Assembly (NCBI GenBank): GCA_020002185.1
Contig: CM034543.1
Location: 1,789,033 to 1,853,032, forward strand
Direction of reading: 5' to 3'
Length of the DNA stretch: 64,000 nt
DNA from: Paraescarpia echinospica
Taxonomy: Eukaryota > Annelida > Polychaeta > Sabellida > Siboglinidae
The notes under the pieces are model-generated. The model searched no databases, was not told the origin of the DNA, and was given only the letters and a program-made list of their open reading frames with translations. The translations under genes and the position numbers were made by a program. Below are positions 11,011-22,264 of this stretch, in pieces (position 1 is the stretch's first letter; each line of letters opens with the position of its first letter).

Positions 11011-11101
11011 TAAACACTGGGTGCAACTTCAAATTACAAACGCAGTTTTAGCTTTATTAAATGCAATGTGGTAGTCAGTGTGCCTTCACCATATTTATTC
11101 A
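11011..11101 (+). repeat. Dispersed repeat C, copy 2 (diverged)
   Basis: Contains CTTTATTAAATGCAATGTGG and GTGTGCCTTCACCATAT, matching the conserved 3' part of repeat C. The 5' part is more diverged. Confidence 0.5.
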
Positions 11102-12119
11102 TACCACTATCTTTTTTAGGGAAGAAACATGGCTATCGGAATGGTTCTTCAGTTTACACATCTTTCAAAATCCTTTCAGACAGTACGAAACAACATCTAG
11201 TTTTCTAGTTGTCAGCAAACCTTCGTAAACGTTTATCACGTTTGGAGAGCTGTTTTTAGCCAAGGAAACTTCTGTCTGTGAAGCTTCGGTGAGCTGAATG
11301 TTGAATGAATAATGTTCATCACAGTCGCTACGCCACAGGTTTTGCTCAGTCTCATGTCTCGAGTTAGAAATCCACATTCATAACTTCCCGCAAATACTTG
11401 TAAGATTTTATAACTAGACTGATGGCTTTTCACAATGTGGCATAGGTGACGTTTATATCGGGTTGGTCAACTGGCGATCCTTAGAACTACAAGCAGCTAG
11501 TACTGAGTGACTGTAGCACTGTATTAGTACAGTAGAACCTCGTTTAACGGTTACCTTGTATTTTAAGCCACCTCCTCCCAATTATGGCCATCCTAGTTAG
11601 GACTGTCCCAGGTTATTTCCGTGCATTCAAATATTGGAAATTAGTCCCCTAGTACGGTCACCTTTCTATGTCGGTAATTTGGGTCCAGTCGCCATGGTGA
11701 CCATAATAATGAGGTTGCACTGTACTAGCAAAATAGTTAAATGTTCCCATATTTTTCACGCAGTTCACGTACACATGCGTGTTGGTTCATGTAAGTCTTT
11801 GCACCGTCTCGTGCATTTAACCGAGGATGGATGGTGCACATTATTTTAAACACTGTTTACAATGTTGTTTATTGAATATAAAACTGCAGTTACATTAATA
11901 CATATTATTATAGTTAATGTTAGCGTAACCTACAAGCGATGTTGTGTCAGTGTACGAATGTATGTGTCATAGTGTAAGGCTACAACAGCGGGTTGTATAT
12001 CAATACTGTCTTGATGCAAACAGTATTAAACTACTTTATTACTTACATTTTTCGAAGGTTTATTTATTGGTTAATCCTTAACAGTAGTGTGTGCGTGCGC
12101 GCCTGTGTGTGTGGGCGCG

Positions 12120-12440
12120 CGCGCCTGTATGGGTGTTATTCAAACAGAAACAATTGCCTCCAGCCTCAAAGAATCAAAAACCGAACGAACATCTATCCAG
12201 AGACATACAGACCTGATATCCGAGGAGTGGCGGATGACCAAGAAGTTAGGCTCACTACTGGGAGACACAGAGGATGCTGCAAGCCGTAAGCAGCTTGCAA
12301 ACGTAGCATTTTGTCAGTTCGAGCACATCAGCCGGTTGATCCGGAAAAACCATGTGGCGACTCTTCGGTCACGTTGTAAAGTCTGTACCCCCGAGTGGGC
12401 TGCGTGCGTCTTGGGGTCCGACCTCACAGGAGAAGGTGTG
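12120..12440 (+). pseudogene. Decayed non-LTR retrotransposon reverse transcriptase, C-terminal fragment
   Basis: A plus-strand frame encodes EEWRMTKKLGSLLGDTEDAA and then SRKQLANVAF. This is the conserved block after the RT palm in many LINE polymerases (the K-LGSLL-D-ED-RRKQLANAAF pattern preceding the chain of basic residues and the LYN-FVKPVL motif). The expected next motif appears in another frame after about 12,365, so at least one frameshift has occurred. The GT/GCGC-rich run at 12,089-12,125 is upstream flank, not protein. No endonuclease or 3' tail was found nearby, so this is an orphan fragment. Confidence 0.6.
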
Positions 12441-12519
12441 TGTGGTGTGAGTTTAGTTTGCGCTCGCCAGAATCGGATTTTAATGTACACCCCCGACTCT
12501 AGGTGTCTGTATAATTAGT

Positions 12520-13714
12520 CGAGAATTGGAAACGCTAGATTCCAGTTTCATACCGAATTTATTCACGGATATCATAGAACACATAAAGTACACATCGTCG
12601 ATATAATGTAACTTCTGCCTTAACTCCTCAGCTAAGTAAAATCAAGACTCTGGATTTGGCCGTACTACATTCCCGCTTCCTCCAGAGCCTCTACGTTTTG
12701 AAATGTACAAAGTCTGCCGGTAATTTTAAGAGAAACAAGTATGGGCAACCGTCCCATATTACTGTTATAATTTAGATCCTAATGAAATGCTAGAGACATG
12801 TTCGACCGTCCCTGTGGAGAGTTTTGCCACCCCCTCTCCTCTCGATTCTCTCATCAACCTCCCTTTTTAAACCCTACTTTATTTCCCGGCAAACCTTCTT
12901 CACGCATGCGTGTTTATGCATCCGTAGACCACTGCACATGCGTACTTCACTTATTAAAGCTTCCGTCTCTGCAAGGACGTCAGTATAACCTAACCACGTT
13001 CTGCCTGTCAATCCGGCAGGATGAGCGTTTCCTTTCAATCTACAGAATGTAAATTATAGTGTACCCTCTATTGAATTTCTTTGTTTCACTCTGCGACTTC
13101 CACAAAGCAAAATAAATGATAATAGATCCCTGGTAGAGAATACCGGCTGAATTAATGTTACAACCCTGCCAGCTGCAAAACATCGTGCATACCTTGCTTA
13201 TACACTTCTGGATTAATGTTGCCCCGCCCCTGATTTATGTTACCGGGGCGCCGAGCTGTGTCAATACTGCTTTTATACAATTTACCCATTTCTAATTATC
13301 CAGTGCATTCCGAATCTCAGCTGCGTCCACTCTGTTTAGAACTGGCTAACTTATTTCTAACGATCCTGTTTACCACCGCGTATTGTCCAGCTAATTTATA
13401 TGATGCAGGTGGTTTCTTACAACGTGTTACTTCTCCCTCCGAAGGTCCCTGTTCAACTTGCCATAGTCGAGTACGTCAGCCCAGACAAGGGCGACCACGG
13501 GTGACATTGCCAACTGTGCTAAACGGCGACTTGGTTAGAGTTGGTTTACAGCTGCGCAACTGCGGGGACGTCGAGATGCTGCGTGCCTTCAGCCGCGTCG
13601 AATGAAGCGCACTGGCGTGGCAGATCGTTGAGATGACAAAAGCAAATCCTACATACGTCGGTAATTTGAAACGCGCTACTTGCTTATTATATGTGTATGC
13701 GTGAGTGTCTGTGT
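12520..13714. other. Unassigned stretch between LINE and gypsy fragments
   Basis: No motif recognised. A plus-strand frame at 13,237-13,605 has no domain signature and runs into the flank of the old gypsy fragment. The minus-strand frame 13,476-13,796 is open past the gypsy integrase end, but its extension is not recognisable. A short GT-rich run lies at about 13,690-13,722. Confidence 0.35.
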
Positions 13715-14081
13715 GTGTGGTTTCGAGGTTGCGTTTGTAGATGGCATCTCCAAGCTCTACTTCGTAGGAGCACTTGTCAAGACGGTTCGTCACCACAGGT
13801 ATGTTTCACATACCTATCTGAAATGGTACAGCGTCATCTTCCAGGGGTGGTCAATGTTTGTAGTACGCTCTGTCTGGGTTCTTCTCGTGATCCCGCAGCT
13901 TCTTTCTCTCGCTTTCCAGGTACAGAATTGGTTTGATGAGATTCTGTGAAGTGGGAATTAGAGCTCATGTTCGTCTGTTGAAGAACCGCTGTACAGCATG
14001 TATCCTTGTTGCTTGGCTTGGAGTGCTGCGATAATTCAGTAGTGCAAGGAATTGAACTTGCTCTTTATTATTCCTCAAAGG
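13715..14081 (-). pseudogene. Old gypsy element (minus strand): integrase C-terminal part
   Basis: Reverse-strand translation shows the integrase tail of a Ty3/gypsy element: a diverged YRSTP-type block, an RFFNRRT block, and a final VVTNRLDKCSYEVELGD segment of the type that ends gypsy integrases. It carries several stops and shifts. It stops exactly at the 5' LTR of the element at 14,082. The same protein region continues on the far side at 18,589. It is the oldest layer of the nest. Confidence 0.75.
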
Positions 14082-14241
14082 TGTAATGATAGATCACATG
14101 CATCTCGAATTACCATTACCCTTTCGAGCCTCGCGCACTTACGGGGCACACATGTTGGTTGGCGGAGGCGGCGAGCACGGCCACGTTCGGAGTGTACGAT
14201 ATACACAATAAAAGTATTATACCAATGTCTATATCATTTCA
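14082..14241 (+). repeat. Element 1, 5' LTR
   Basis: Starts TGTAATGATAGATCACATGC and ends ATCATTTCA. Contains AATAAAAG as a likely polyadenylation signal (about 14,207). Differs from the 3' LTR at about five sites. Confidence 0.93.
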
Positions 14242-14252
14242 TGGTGTCAGAA
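14242..14252 (+). other. Element 1 primer-binding site, tRNA-Leu-like
   Basis: TGGTGTCAGAA abuts the LTR with no spacer. It is complementary to the usual 3' end of tRNA-Leu (TTCTGACACCA), a primer used by some gypsy lineages. Confidence 0.7.
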
Positions 14253-14312
14253 AATAGGGAACACACGTCCAGAGACACGCAGCGATGTGTCGTGTCGCCG
14301 TAGAAGGACATC

Positions 14313-15095
14313 ATGGACCAAAATAGTGCGTTGTATCCGACGCTGGACTGGGACTCGCCGGCGCTGTCAGAAACAAGGACAAAATTCGAAAAACACGCAC
14401 GGCTAATGTTCAATGGGCCGTTACACGACAAAACAGAGGTGCAACAAGTGAGTTATCTGTTGTTGTGGGTGGGAGAGAAGGGCCGCGACATCCACTCCAC
14501 ATTCCAATTTGATAACGACGACGGACAAAGACAAAATTTGGACTCGGTGTGTGCCAAATTTCGCGCGTACGTAACACCGAAGAGACGTCATATTCAGCCG
14601 ATATAAATTCTACAACCGCGTGCAAGGGGTTGGCGAACTTGTTGAGAGTTTCATCATGGGCGTAAAAATACTCGCACGTGATTGCGGTTTCCCAGCCAAC
14701 ATCATTGATGAAATGATCCGGGACAGGCTTGTATATGGCACGAACGCGCGGAAGGTACGTGAAAAGTTCATAAACGTCGGCGGAGAACTGAGTTTAATAA
14801 ACGCCATCGATTCGCGCGCGCGCATGAAAGCGCGCAACAACAACTAAACAACATGATCAGTGAACCAACATATGTCCAGATGGTCAAATCAAAACAAACA
14901 CGCCGTGTTAAAGCTAACAGAAACGCCACGAGCTTCACTCGACTTACACATAGCAGTCAGACGAAGAAGACGTGTGGATACTGCGGATACAGTCGGCACA
15001 CGAATATGGACGACGGCCCTGCTCGAGGCCGCACCTGCAACAAATGCAAACGGCGAAACCACTTCGCCGCCGTGTGCCACCAGAAGAACGTCAAC
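14313..15095 (+). pseudogene. Element 1 gag (capsid and nucleocapsid), frameshifted
   Basis: The ATG at 14,313 opens a capsid-like frame (LYPTLDWDSPALSE; the E-V-Q-V-YLLLWVG block). The frame is lost near 14,585 and resumes as the GVGELVESFIMGVKILARDC block. It shifts again near 14,830-14,845, where the nucleocapsid frame takes over. That frame has two zinc knuckles, CGYCGYSRHTNMDDGPARGRTC and CNKCKRRNHFAAVC; the first has a longer spacing than CX2CX4HX4C and may be altered. The nucleocapsid runs straight on into protease. Confidence 0.8.
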
Positions 15096-18000
15096 AGCGT
15101 TGATCAGCCTGACATTGAAGACAGCGATAGCGACGTAAATTATGAGTTCTGTGTTGATAATGCTTACTCTCACCCATACAATAAAGATCAGGCATATGTC
15201 ACAGTCACGTCCAACAACACAAAACTAAAGCTCAAAATAGACACGGGGGCACAGGTGAACTTTCTACCTAAGTCCGTGTATGACAAGTTCCGAGCCAAGC
15301 AAAAGTGCAACAAGCTACAAAGCAGCAAAGTAACACTTCAAGGTTACGGTGGCCATGCCCTCAAGAACTTGGGTACATGTGAGCTTCGTTGTGCGCACAA
15401 AATCTATGCACTCCAATTCCAGGTGGTCGACGCGCGAGCTCCTCCAATCTTGGGGCTGGCATCTTGCATCGAGATGCGAATCATACAGCTTGTAATGTCT
15501 GTCGATGACGGTAAGTCTGGCGATGACGTTGATGCCGACTTTCGACGCAGCTGTGATGAACTATCCGGTAACGATGATGAGGACAACGTCGAGTATAAAC
15601 CCGATCGCGATGAAGATGTTGCGCGACTGCTCGCCGAGTATAGTGACTTGTTCGAGGGCATCGGTAAATTTCCTGGGGAACACTCGCTCACGTTACACCC
15701 TGATGCAAATCCTGTCGTACATCCGCCACGCAGCATACCAGTGGCACTTCGCGACAAGGTCAAGGAAGAACTCTCACGTATGGAAGCCATCAACACCATC
15801 GTGAAAGTAACGGAGCCCACGGACTGGGTAAATTCCATGGTTGTGCAAAAGCGTAATGGTGACATACGTGTGTGCCTGGACCCTCGCGACCTGAACAATG
15901 CGATAAAACGACCGTACTACCCAGTACGGACGCTAGAGGGCGTCACCAGCACGCTGAGGGCGCAAAATACGTCTCGCTGCTTGACGCACGAAGTGGTTAC
16001 TGGCAGATAAAACTGATCTCGATTGACAACATTCAACACACCATATGGACGATACCGATACCTACGCATGCCATTCGGAATCAACGCAGCTCAAGACATC
16101 TTTCAGCGCCGTGTCGATGAGACATACGAAGGTTTGCCACATGTTACTGGCATCAGCGACGACGTACTTGTCGCAGGCACGTCAAAAGAAGAACACCTTC
16201 TTACACTACGCGCAGCGCTTCAACGAGCTCGCCAAAGTGGTCAACGTTTCAACATGAACAAATGTCGTTTTTATTTGCCAGAGGTTGCATACTATGGTCA
16301 CGTCATATCTGCCGAGGGCATCAAACCAGACCCCAAAAAGATAGAAGCTATCGTCAAAATGGCAAGCCCCGCTAACAAAGCCGAGCTACAGACAATACTT
16401 GGTTTGGCCAACTATCTTGCTAAGTTTGCGCCAAAACTTAGTGAAATCACTGCCCCGATGCGCGATCTCTTGAAGAAAGAATCCGAATTTGTGTGGGATG
16501 CGCAACAAGAATCTGCATTCGCAAAGATGACGGAGATCATAACAAAAGCACGCGTGTTAGCTTTCTACGATCCAAAGAAGGAGCTGAAACTACAAGTCGA
16601 CGTCTCATCAAAAGCGACGAGTGCCACACTCATGCAAGAAGGACGCCCAATCGAGTACATGTCACGAGCTTTGGACCAGTCCAAACAAAATTGGGCTACG
16701 ATCGAACGAGAGATGCTAGCCATTGTACACGGGTGCAACAGATTCCGCCAATACATGTACGGACGCAAAACAACTGTGGAATCTGACCACAAACCACTTG
16801 AATCCATCATGCGCAAGCCACTATCGGCAGCCCCTAAACGCCTGCAAAGCATGATTGTCGAATTACAGCGATACATGTATGATATTCACATCGTCCACAA
16901 ACCTGGTAAGGAAATACCAGTAACCGACTGTTTGAGCCGTAACCTCACTGCAAACATTGTGCCGATCTACGATGAATTCTCAGAAGAACCAGACATAGTC
17001 GTCCACCATCTGATGGCAACTCTCCCGATCAGCGACAAAAAATTGGCAGAGATCCGGACCAGCACCGCGAACGACCCCCGCATGCAGACGTTAAAGCACG
17101 TGATTATATCGGGGTGGCCCAGCCAGCGTAAGGAGTGTCCCACTGCCATCAGCGATCACTGGAATCACCAAGATGAGCTGATGCACGCAGACGGCCTAAT
17201 ATTCAAGACGGGCAGAATCGTAGTCCCCAACGCATTGCGCCCAGAAATGCTTACACGAAGGACACTTCGGGGTCGAGAAGTGTCGATCACGGGCACGTAT
17301 GGCACTGTTCTGGCCCGGTATGAACGCCGACATCGAGAAAACTGTCGCCAACTGCAGCACGTGCCAGATGAACAGAAATGCCAACCAAAAAGAGACTGAT
17401 AAACCATCCGATACCCTCGTTGCCATGGCAGGTTGTAGCGACAGATCTGTTTAATTTCGACGGTCGTAACTACGTAGTGGACTACTACAGTAACTTCCCT
17501 GAGGTGGAGTATCTACGATACACGAAATCTACCACCGTCATTAACAAAATCAAAGGAATCCTGGCGCGCCATGGTCAGTGCCAAAAACTTGTTAGCGACA
17601 ACGGCCCTCAATTTTCGAGTGCCGAGTTTCGGAGATTCACAAAACAGTGGGATTTCGAGCACACAACCCCCAGCCCTACATACCCGACATCGAATGGTCT
17701 TGCCGAAAGAACGGTTCAAACCATCAAAAGACTGTTCAAGAAGGCCAAACACGGGAAGACGGACCCTTACTTGGGCCTACTCGAATTGCGAAAAAAAAAC
17801 GTGCATGGACTCGCATCACCTGCGCAGCTTGCAATGTCTCGTCGTTTGCGGTCGTCGATACCGTGCGCACCGAGGCATCTACAACCTGCAGTGGTTGAGC
17901 GTAGCGTCATCGAGTACATGCTCGAACGCAAACAATCAACTCAGAAAGAACAATACGACAAGTCTACCAAAGACCTCGAACCACTCCACGTCAACGAACG

Positions 18001-18400
18001 CATACGCATACGCATCACCGACCCAAAGCCACACTGGGAATCTGCCGTCGTCATTCAAACGCCACAACCGAAGACACCGCGCTCATACATTGTCCGATCT
18101 GAACGAGGAGTATACCGACGAAATCGGAAACACCTCTTGAAGACGCGCGAACGACCTGTCGCCGACCCCCTCCCTGATATCGACGAGCAGCTCGGATGTC
18201 TCGAGGAAGACAACACTCCCGCCAGCGAGGCGTGCGCACTCCGCCCAGTCAACACGTCGGAGCCAGCTGCAACGCCGACATCCACCGTGCAACCCGCGTC
18301 GCCTACGCAAGATACGGTGTCACCGCACCCCTACAGAACCAGGGCGGGAAGAGTGCAAAAACCCAGGCGCATCCCTGTTGAGATTCTGGTTTTTTTGGGT
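15096..18400 (+). pseudogene. Element 1 pol (protease, RT, RNase H, integrase), frameshifted
   Basis: Protease: DTGAQVNFLP near 15,240. Reverse transcriptase: fingers (NSMVVQKRNGDIRVCLDPRD), palm LLDARSGYWQ, a MPFGINAAQDIFQR block, and the catalytic SDDVLVAG near 16,155. The frame is broken near 15,960 and again near 16,020. RNase H: DVSSKATSATLMQEG, YMSRAL, ESDHKPL, PVTDCLSR. Integrase: zinc domain broken by a one-base insertion near 17,253, then the DDE core (ATDLF, SDNGPQF, NGLAERTVQ) and a SPAQLAMSRRLR block. The first catalytic Asp region looks shortened compared with its relatives. The last frame runs through the purine tract into the LTR. Confidence 0.88.
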
Positions 18401-18415
18401 TCTTTTTTATATTAC

Positions 18416-18423
18416 AAGGGGGA
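18416..18423 (+). other. Element 1 polypurine tract
   Basis: AAGGGGGA immediately before the 3' LTR, the expected position of the plus-strand primer. Confidence 0.75.
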
Positions 18424-18583
18424 TGTAATGATAGATCACACGCATCTCGAATTACCATTACCCTTACGAGCCTCGCGCACTTACGGGGCACACATGTTGG
18501 TTGGCGGAGGCGGCGTGCACGGCCATGTTCGGAGTGTACGATATACACAATAAAAGTATTATACCATTGTCTATATCATTTCA
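18424..18583 (+). repeat. Element 1, 3' LTR
   Basis: 160 bp, TG...CA, the same length as the 5' LTR. Followed by AAAGG, the second copy of the target duplication. Confidence 0.93.
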
Positions 18584-18588
18584 AAAGG

Positions 18589-18999
18589 GATTTGGCTGTC
18601 TTAACTGCTGACTCTACTTTTCCATTAGCGTTCCTGTTGTAAGGTTTAGTAGTTATGTGCTAAAAATCCCATTCTTTGGAAAAAAAAGTTTATGAACGAC
18701 GAAGAGATGAACTGAGGCACGTTGTTACTTATCACAGTGCAATGGCAACTACAGAGAGCAAACTGTGACTTCAGTTTTCTGATGACAATTAATACCTTTG
18801 TACTCTCCAGACCGTCGAATTACAAATAATTGCCGAAATAGTCCACGGTGAATAAGACATCTTTGCCATAATATTCGAACAAATCTATGCCGATTGCCTC
18901 CCATTTGCAAAAAGGAAGCTAATTACTCATAAAAAGTGTCTCTTTTGGCGGAGATATATCGTACACACAGCAAGTTTCACCGGACGAGATGAAGTGTTT
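18589..18999 (-). pseudogene. Old gypsy element (minus strand): integrase core
   Basis: On the reverse strand the fragment shows the integrase catalytic region: a WEAIGIDLFEYYGKDV block (first Asp), a diverged SNNVPQF block (second Asp changed) and a GKVESAVKTAKSL block (catalytic Glu retained). It is flanked on the left by element 1 and on the right by the LTR of element 2 (19,000). Reading continues into 14,081 leftward and into 22,265 rightward when each insertion is skipped, which is the basis for calling one split element. Confidence 0.8.
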
Positions 19000-19143
19000 G
19001 TAGCAACAGCCAATATCGGCCACCATACTTCATGTTTGCATTTATCCCAAAGCATGATGGGATACGACATGTGATGTCAATGTCAAGTTTGTGTTGAATA
19101 AAGATGATTCAGCGTCTGTCAAAAATGACTCACGAGTTCTATA
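19000..19143 (+). repeat. Element 2, 5' LTR
   Basis: Starts TGTAGCAACAGCCAATATCG and ends GAGTTCTATA, followed directly by TGGTGGCAGCGGG as primer-binding site. Contains GAATAAAGATG as a possible polyadenylation signal. Confidence 0.9.
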
Positions 19144-19213
19144 TGGTGGCAGCGGGTTTTTAAACACCCACAGTCGACGCTAATACAACAAGGTAAACAT
19201 TAGCATACCAGGG

Positions 19214-20345
19214 GTGAATCCTACGGTTCAGCCAGCGCAGAATATTGCGCCCACTGGCATCCAGCTTGACATTCCACTGCCGGGAAAGTTCGATGGCGCA
19301 AATAGCCCTCAACAGGCTGAACTTTGGCTTAAGTGGCTAAAGCGGTTCGAATGCTATAGAGTAGTATCAGGGCTGAAAAATAAGCCAAATGCAGATCAAG
19401 TCAGCATCCTACTCTACAGTAGAGGGGACTGTGCAGACGATATACTGTCTACGCTGACGGTAAACGAGAAACCGATGCGTATGACGCTGAACGAATACTT
19501 CAGGGTAAGGCGAAACGTCATTTGTGAGCGTGCGAGGTTCAATAAAAGAACTCAGTCACCGAGTGAATCGATTGACACCTTTATACAAGACTTGTACAAG
19601 CTGTCAGAATTCTGCGACTACGGCAATCTGCGAGAGGATATAATCAGGGATCGAATCGCCGTAGGCGTGTTAAGTGATGCTTTATCTGATACGCTACAAG
19701 GGAAGTCCGATCTGTCGCTGAAAAAAGCGATAGAAATTAGCAGACAAGCAGAGGCAAGAAAACAAAATAGAGAATTTGTTAGAGAGAACACTGTTGCTAG
19801 CAAAACTGTTGATTTTGTCAAACTGCCTCACCCAATAAACTATCTCAAAGCCAGTAAAAAGCACAAACCTAAGAACTACAACAACGCAAAAACAAATTCT
19901 GCTACAACAGGCACACACAACACATGCAAATGGTGTGGCCGCAGTCGACACGGTCGACAACAATGCCCTGCAAGAGAAGCTATTTGTCGCAATTTCCAAA
20001 AGAAAGGACACTTTCACTCTGTCTGTCGAGGTGTGAAACAACCGTCAAACCGGGTCAACGAAGTGCAACAGCTCGAGTGTGTCGACTTGCCGTACCTCGG
20101 TTATGTTGGGGCACGAGACGACACAGAACACTGGTCAGCTGAGGTGGAGGTCAATGGTCACGCCACAAAGTTCAAACTAGACACGGGTGCAGCTGTCTCT
20201 GTGGTCAGCGATCAAGAGGCGTGGCTTAATACAAAAAAGCTGCTACCGACAAAGCAAGCACTACGTGGTCCGGGTGGCACACTTCTACCAGTAATGGGAG
20301 TGATCAAGGCAAAACTGCGCTATCGTAACAAATCACTCGATGAAT
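19214..20345 (+). pseudogene. Element 2 gag-protease
   Basis: One open frame (GTG at 19,214 where an ATG would be expected). Capsid part: LPGKFDGANSPQQAELWLKW and later ESIDTFIQDLYKLSEFCDYG followed by IRDRIAVGVLSD, typical of the gypsy gag found with K02A2.6-like pol. Nucleocapsid: CKWCGRSRHGRQQC is a good CCHC knuckle; the second, CRNFQKKGHFHSVC, has Phe in place of the second Cys. Protease: LDTGAAVSVV near 20,178. After about 20,345 the frame continues without protease or RT homology, because the sequence jumps to RNase H in a different frame. Confidence 0.85.
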
Positions 20346-21935
20346 GTCGGGTTACGGCTCACACTCGAGACAGATCATCGTCCGTTAGTGCCATTGTTGA
20401 ACACCACCGAACTATGCAAAATGCCGCCAAGGATACAAAGGTTTCGCCTACGGCTGATGCGATTCGCACCGTACGTGCCGGGAAAGCATCAAACAACAGC
20501 CGATGCACTCTCGCGTGCGCCGGTAGAAGCGCCCGCATCAGAGGACAAACTGTTTGTCGCAGAAGTCGAAGCGTTCGCACAACAGACGGTGAACATTCTC
20601 CCGGCAACGAACAAACGCCTACGGGAAATAGTCGACGAGCAGAAAGTAGACGAGGAATGCAGTAAAATCCGAGAATACTGTCTTCATGGATAGCCTGCAT
20701 ATATGCCAAACCAGCCGCTACTACGTCAATACTGGGAGAGCAGGAGCCATCTGGCGATCGTTGATGACATTCTCCTATATGACGAACGCATCGTCATTCC
20801 TCGAGCATTGAGACTGGACGTCCTTGACTGTCTCCACCAAGGGCATCAGGGCATAACGAAATGTCGGGCCAGAGCGCGTGCATCTGTGTGGTGGCCGGGT
20901 CTGTCGACGATGATCGAGGCAATGGTCTCAAAGTGCGTAACGTGTGCGAAAGATCGACCGGTGCCAACTGAACCATTGATGACTTCGTCACTTCCATCTC
21001 GTCCTTGGGAGAGGCTTGCGATGGACTTATTCGAACTCAGTGGGAAAGTGAGTCTTATCGTGATCGACTACTACTCGCGGTGGATCGAGAGCAAATGTCT
21101 CGATGACATGTCGTCGGAGAGCGTAGTGCACGTGCTGAAGGAGATCTTCGCAACACATGGTATTCCCGACATCATCATTTCGGACAATGGCCCTCAATTC
21201 AGTGCAACGGCCTTTCGTCAGTTCGCAATGCTTTACGGGTTTGTGCATGTGACGAGCTCTCCGCGATACCCTCAATCGAATGGAGAGGCAGAACGGGCAG
21301 TGCGCACGATGAAGGGGCTTCTGAAGAGGAACGAAGACGTACACGTCGCTCTCATAGCGTACAGATCGACGCCGCTTCAGAATGGCCTGTCTCCGGCAAA
21401 AATGCTCATGGGACGACGACTTCGCACTCTGCTACCCGTCCTTCCCAACACACTGAAACAGAGGGGTCCTGGCGACGAATCCCTGCAAAAGTAGGAGAGC
21501 TTGCGTCGTTCCGACCAGCAGCATATCTTCAACTTGCGACACAAAGCGCGTGACTCGCCGACGTTACAGCCAGGCGATCCAATTTGGATCCGAGACCAAA
21601 ATCGCCAAGGTCTAGTTGTGAGTCGAACACCTGAGCCGCGATCGTACTTGGTGAAGACCGACCTCGGCACTGTGCGTCGCAACCGTAGAGCGCTGGTGCA
21701 GATTACAGGGTCTCGCGCTGGTGACGACTCCGACGGTCAGCGGACAGTGCCTGCACACTTCGCTACAACTGCTGTCCTCGCGACACCCGCTGCTGAGATG
21801 CAGCTGTCAGCTACACCAGCGAAGAGTGCTTCACGTCTTGCTAGAAAGACATCTTCACTCTCTGAACCAGCGGCACCTGAAAGGGCGACTCGGTCGGGGA
21901 GAACGGTGAAACCACCGAAGCGTTTAGACTTGTAA
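20346..21935 (+). pseudogene. Element 2 RNase H C-terminus and integrase, two in-frame TAG codons
   Basis: Starts in RNase H at LETDHRPLVPLLN and KHQTTADALSRAP. Integrase follows: zinc-binding HQGHQGITKCRARARASVWW and CVTCAKDRP; DDE core MDLFELSGKVSLIVIDYYSR, ISDNGPQFS, NGEAERAVRTMKG; then LSPAKMLMGRRLRTLLP and the C-terminal domain ending RSGRTVKPPKRLDL. The frame is continuous over 1.6 kb except for TAG at 20,691-20,693 and TAG at 21,492-21,494. Both catalytic and zinc residues look intact, so decay is limited to the RT deletion and these stops. Confidence 0.87.
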
Positions 21936-22115
21936 AGTGCATTACTTCTACTAGTCAGAACCATGAACACTAATAGCTGTTCAGACATTTAATTAAAGTT
22001 CACTTTAAATGTTAACTACTAATCAGACAACGGTTATGTCATACACACGTAATTCATTCTGACTTTCAGTGTTATTGTTTCTACGTATATGATGTTCAAT
22101 ATACTCGGTGGGAGG

Positions 22116-22264
22116 TGTAGCAACAGCCAATATCGGCCATCATACTTCATGTTTGCATTTATCCCAAAGCATGATGGGATACGACATGTGATGTCAATGT
22201 CAAGTTTGTGTTGAATAAAGATGGTTCAGCGTCTGTCAAAAACGACTCACTTACGAATTCTATA
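22116..22264 (+). repeat. Element 2, 3' LTR
   Basis: Starts TGTAGCAACAGCCAATATCG after a purine-rich GGTGGGAGG; ends GAATTCTATA. It carries a TTAC-type 4-base insertion relative to the 5' copy. GTGTT follows as target duplication. Confidence 0.9.

Larger units (their letters stand above)
8858..12085 (+). other. 3' UTR and downstream DNA; no coding sequence recognised
   Basis: After the GRAF-type stop the sequence is AT-rich. It includes an A-run (about 9737-9751) and two copies of dispersed repeat C (10,260-10,366 and 11,011-11,101). Small reading frames here (for example on the minus strand near 9963-10,205 and 11,165-11,433) have no recognisable motif and no splice context. I could not fix a polyadenylation site. 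Confidence 0.4.
14082..18583 (+). mobile_element. Ty3/gypsy LTR retrotransposon 1, complete but degenerate
   Basis: Two 160-bp LTRs (TG...CA), a primer-binding site directly after the left LTR, gag, protease, reverse transcriptase, RNase H and integrase in the gypsy order, and a purine tract before the right LTR. The pentamer AAAGG flanks both ends (14,077-14,081 and 18,584-18,588). The LTRs differ at about five of 160 positions (roughly 3 percent), so the insertion is not brand new. At least five frame disruptions make it non-autonomous. It lies inside the integrase of an older minus-strand gypsy element. Confidence 0.93.
19000..22264 (+). mobile_element. Ty3/gypsy LTR retrotransposon 2, internally deleted
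   Basis: LTRs at 19,000-19,143 and 22,116-22,264; target duplication GTGTT at 18,995-18,999 and 22,265-22,269. The 3.3-kb body has gag, zinc knuckles, protease, then RNase H C-terminal part and integrase. The whole reverse transcriptase is absent. It cannot replicate alone. LTRs differ by a handful of substitutions and a 4-5 base indel. It is inserted in the integrase zinc-finger region of the old minus-strand gypsy element. Confidence 0.92.

Noticed and set aside
14585..14845. Programmed ribosomal frameshifts in element 1 gag
   Set aside because: The element has at least five disruptions along its length and LTRs about 3 percent apart; no convincing slippery heptamer was seen, so mutation is the simpler explanation.
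15404..15898. Minus-strand 164-codon ORF inside element 1 pol, and similar shadows in elements 2 and 3
   Set aside because: Antisense shadows of the pol genes; no motif of their own.
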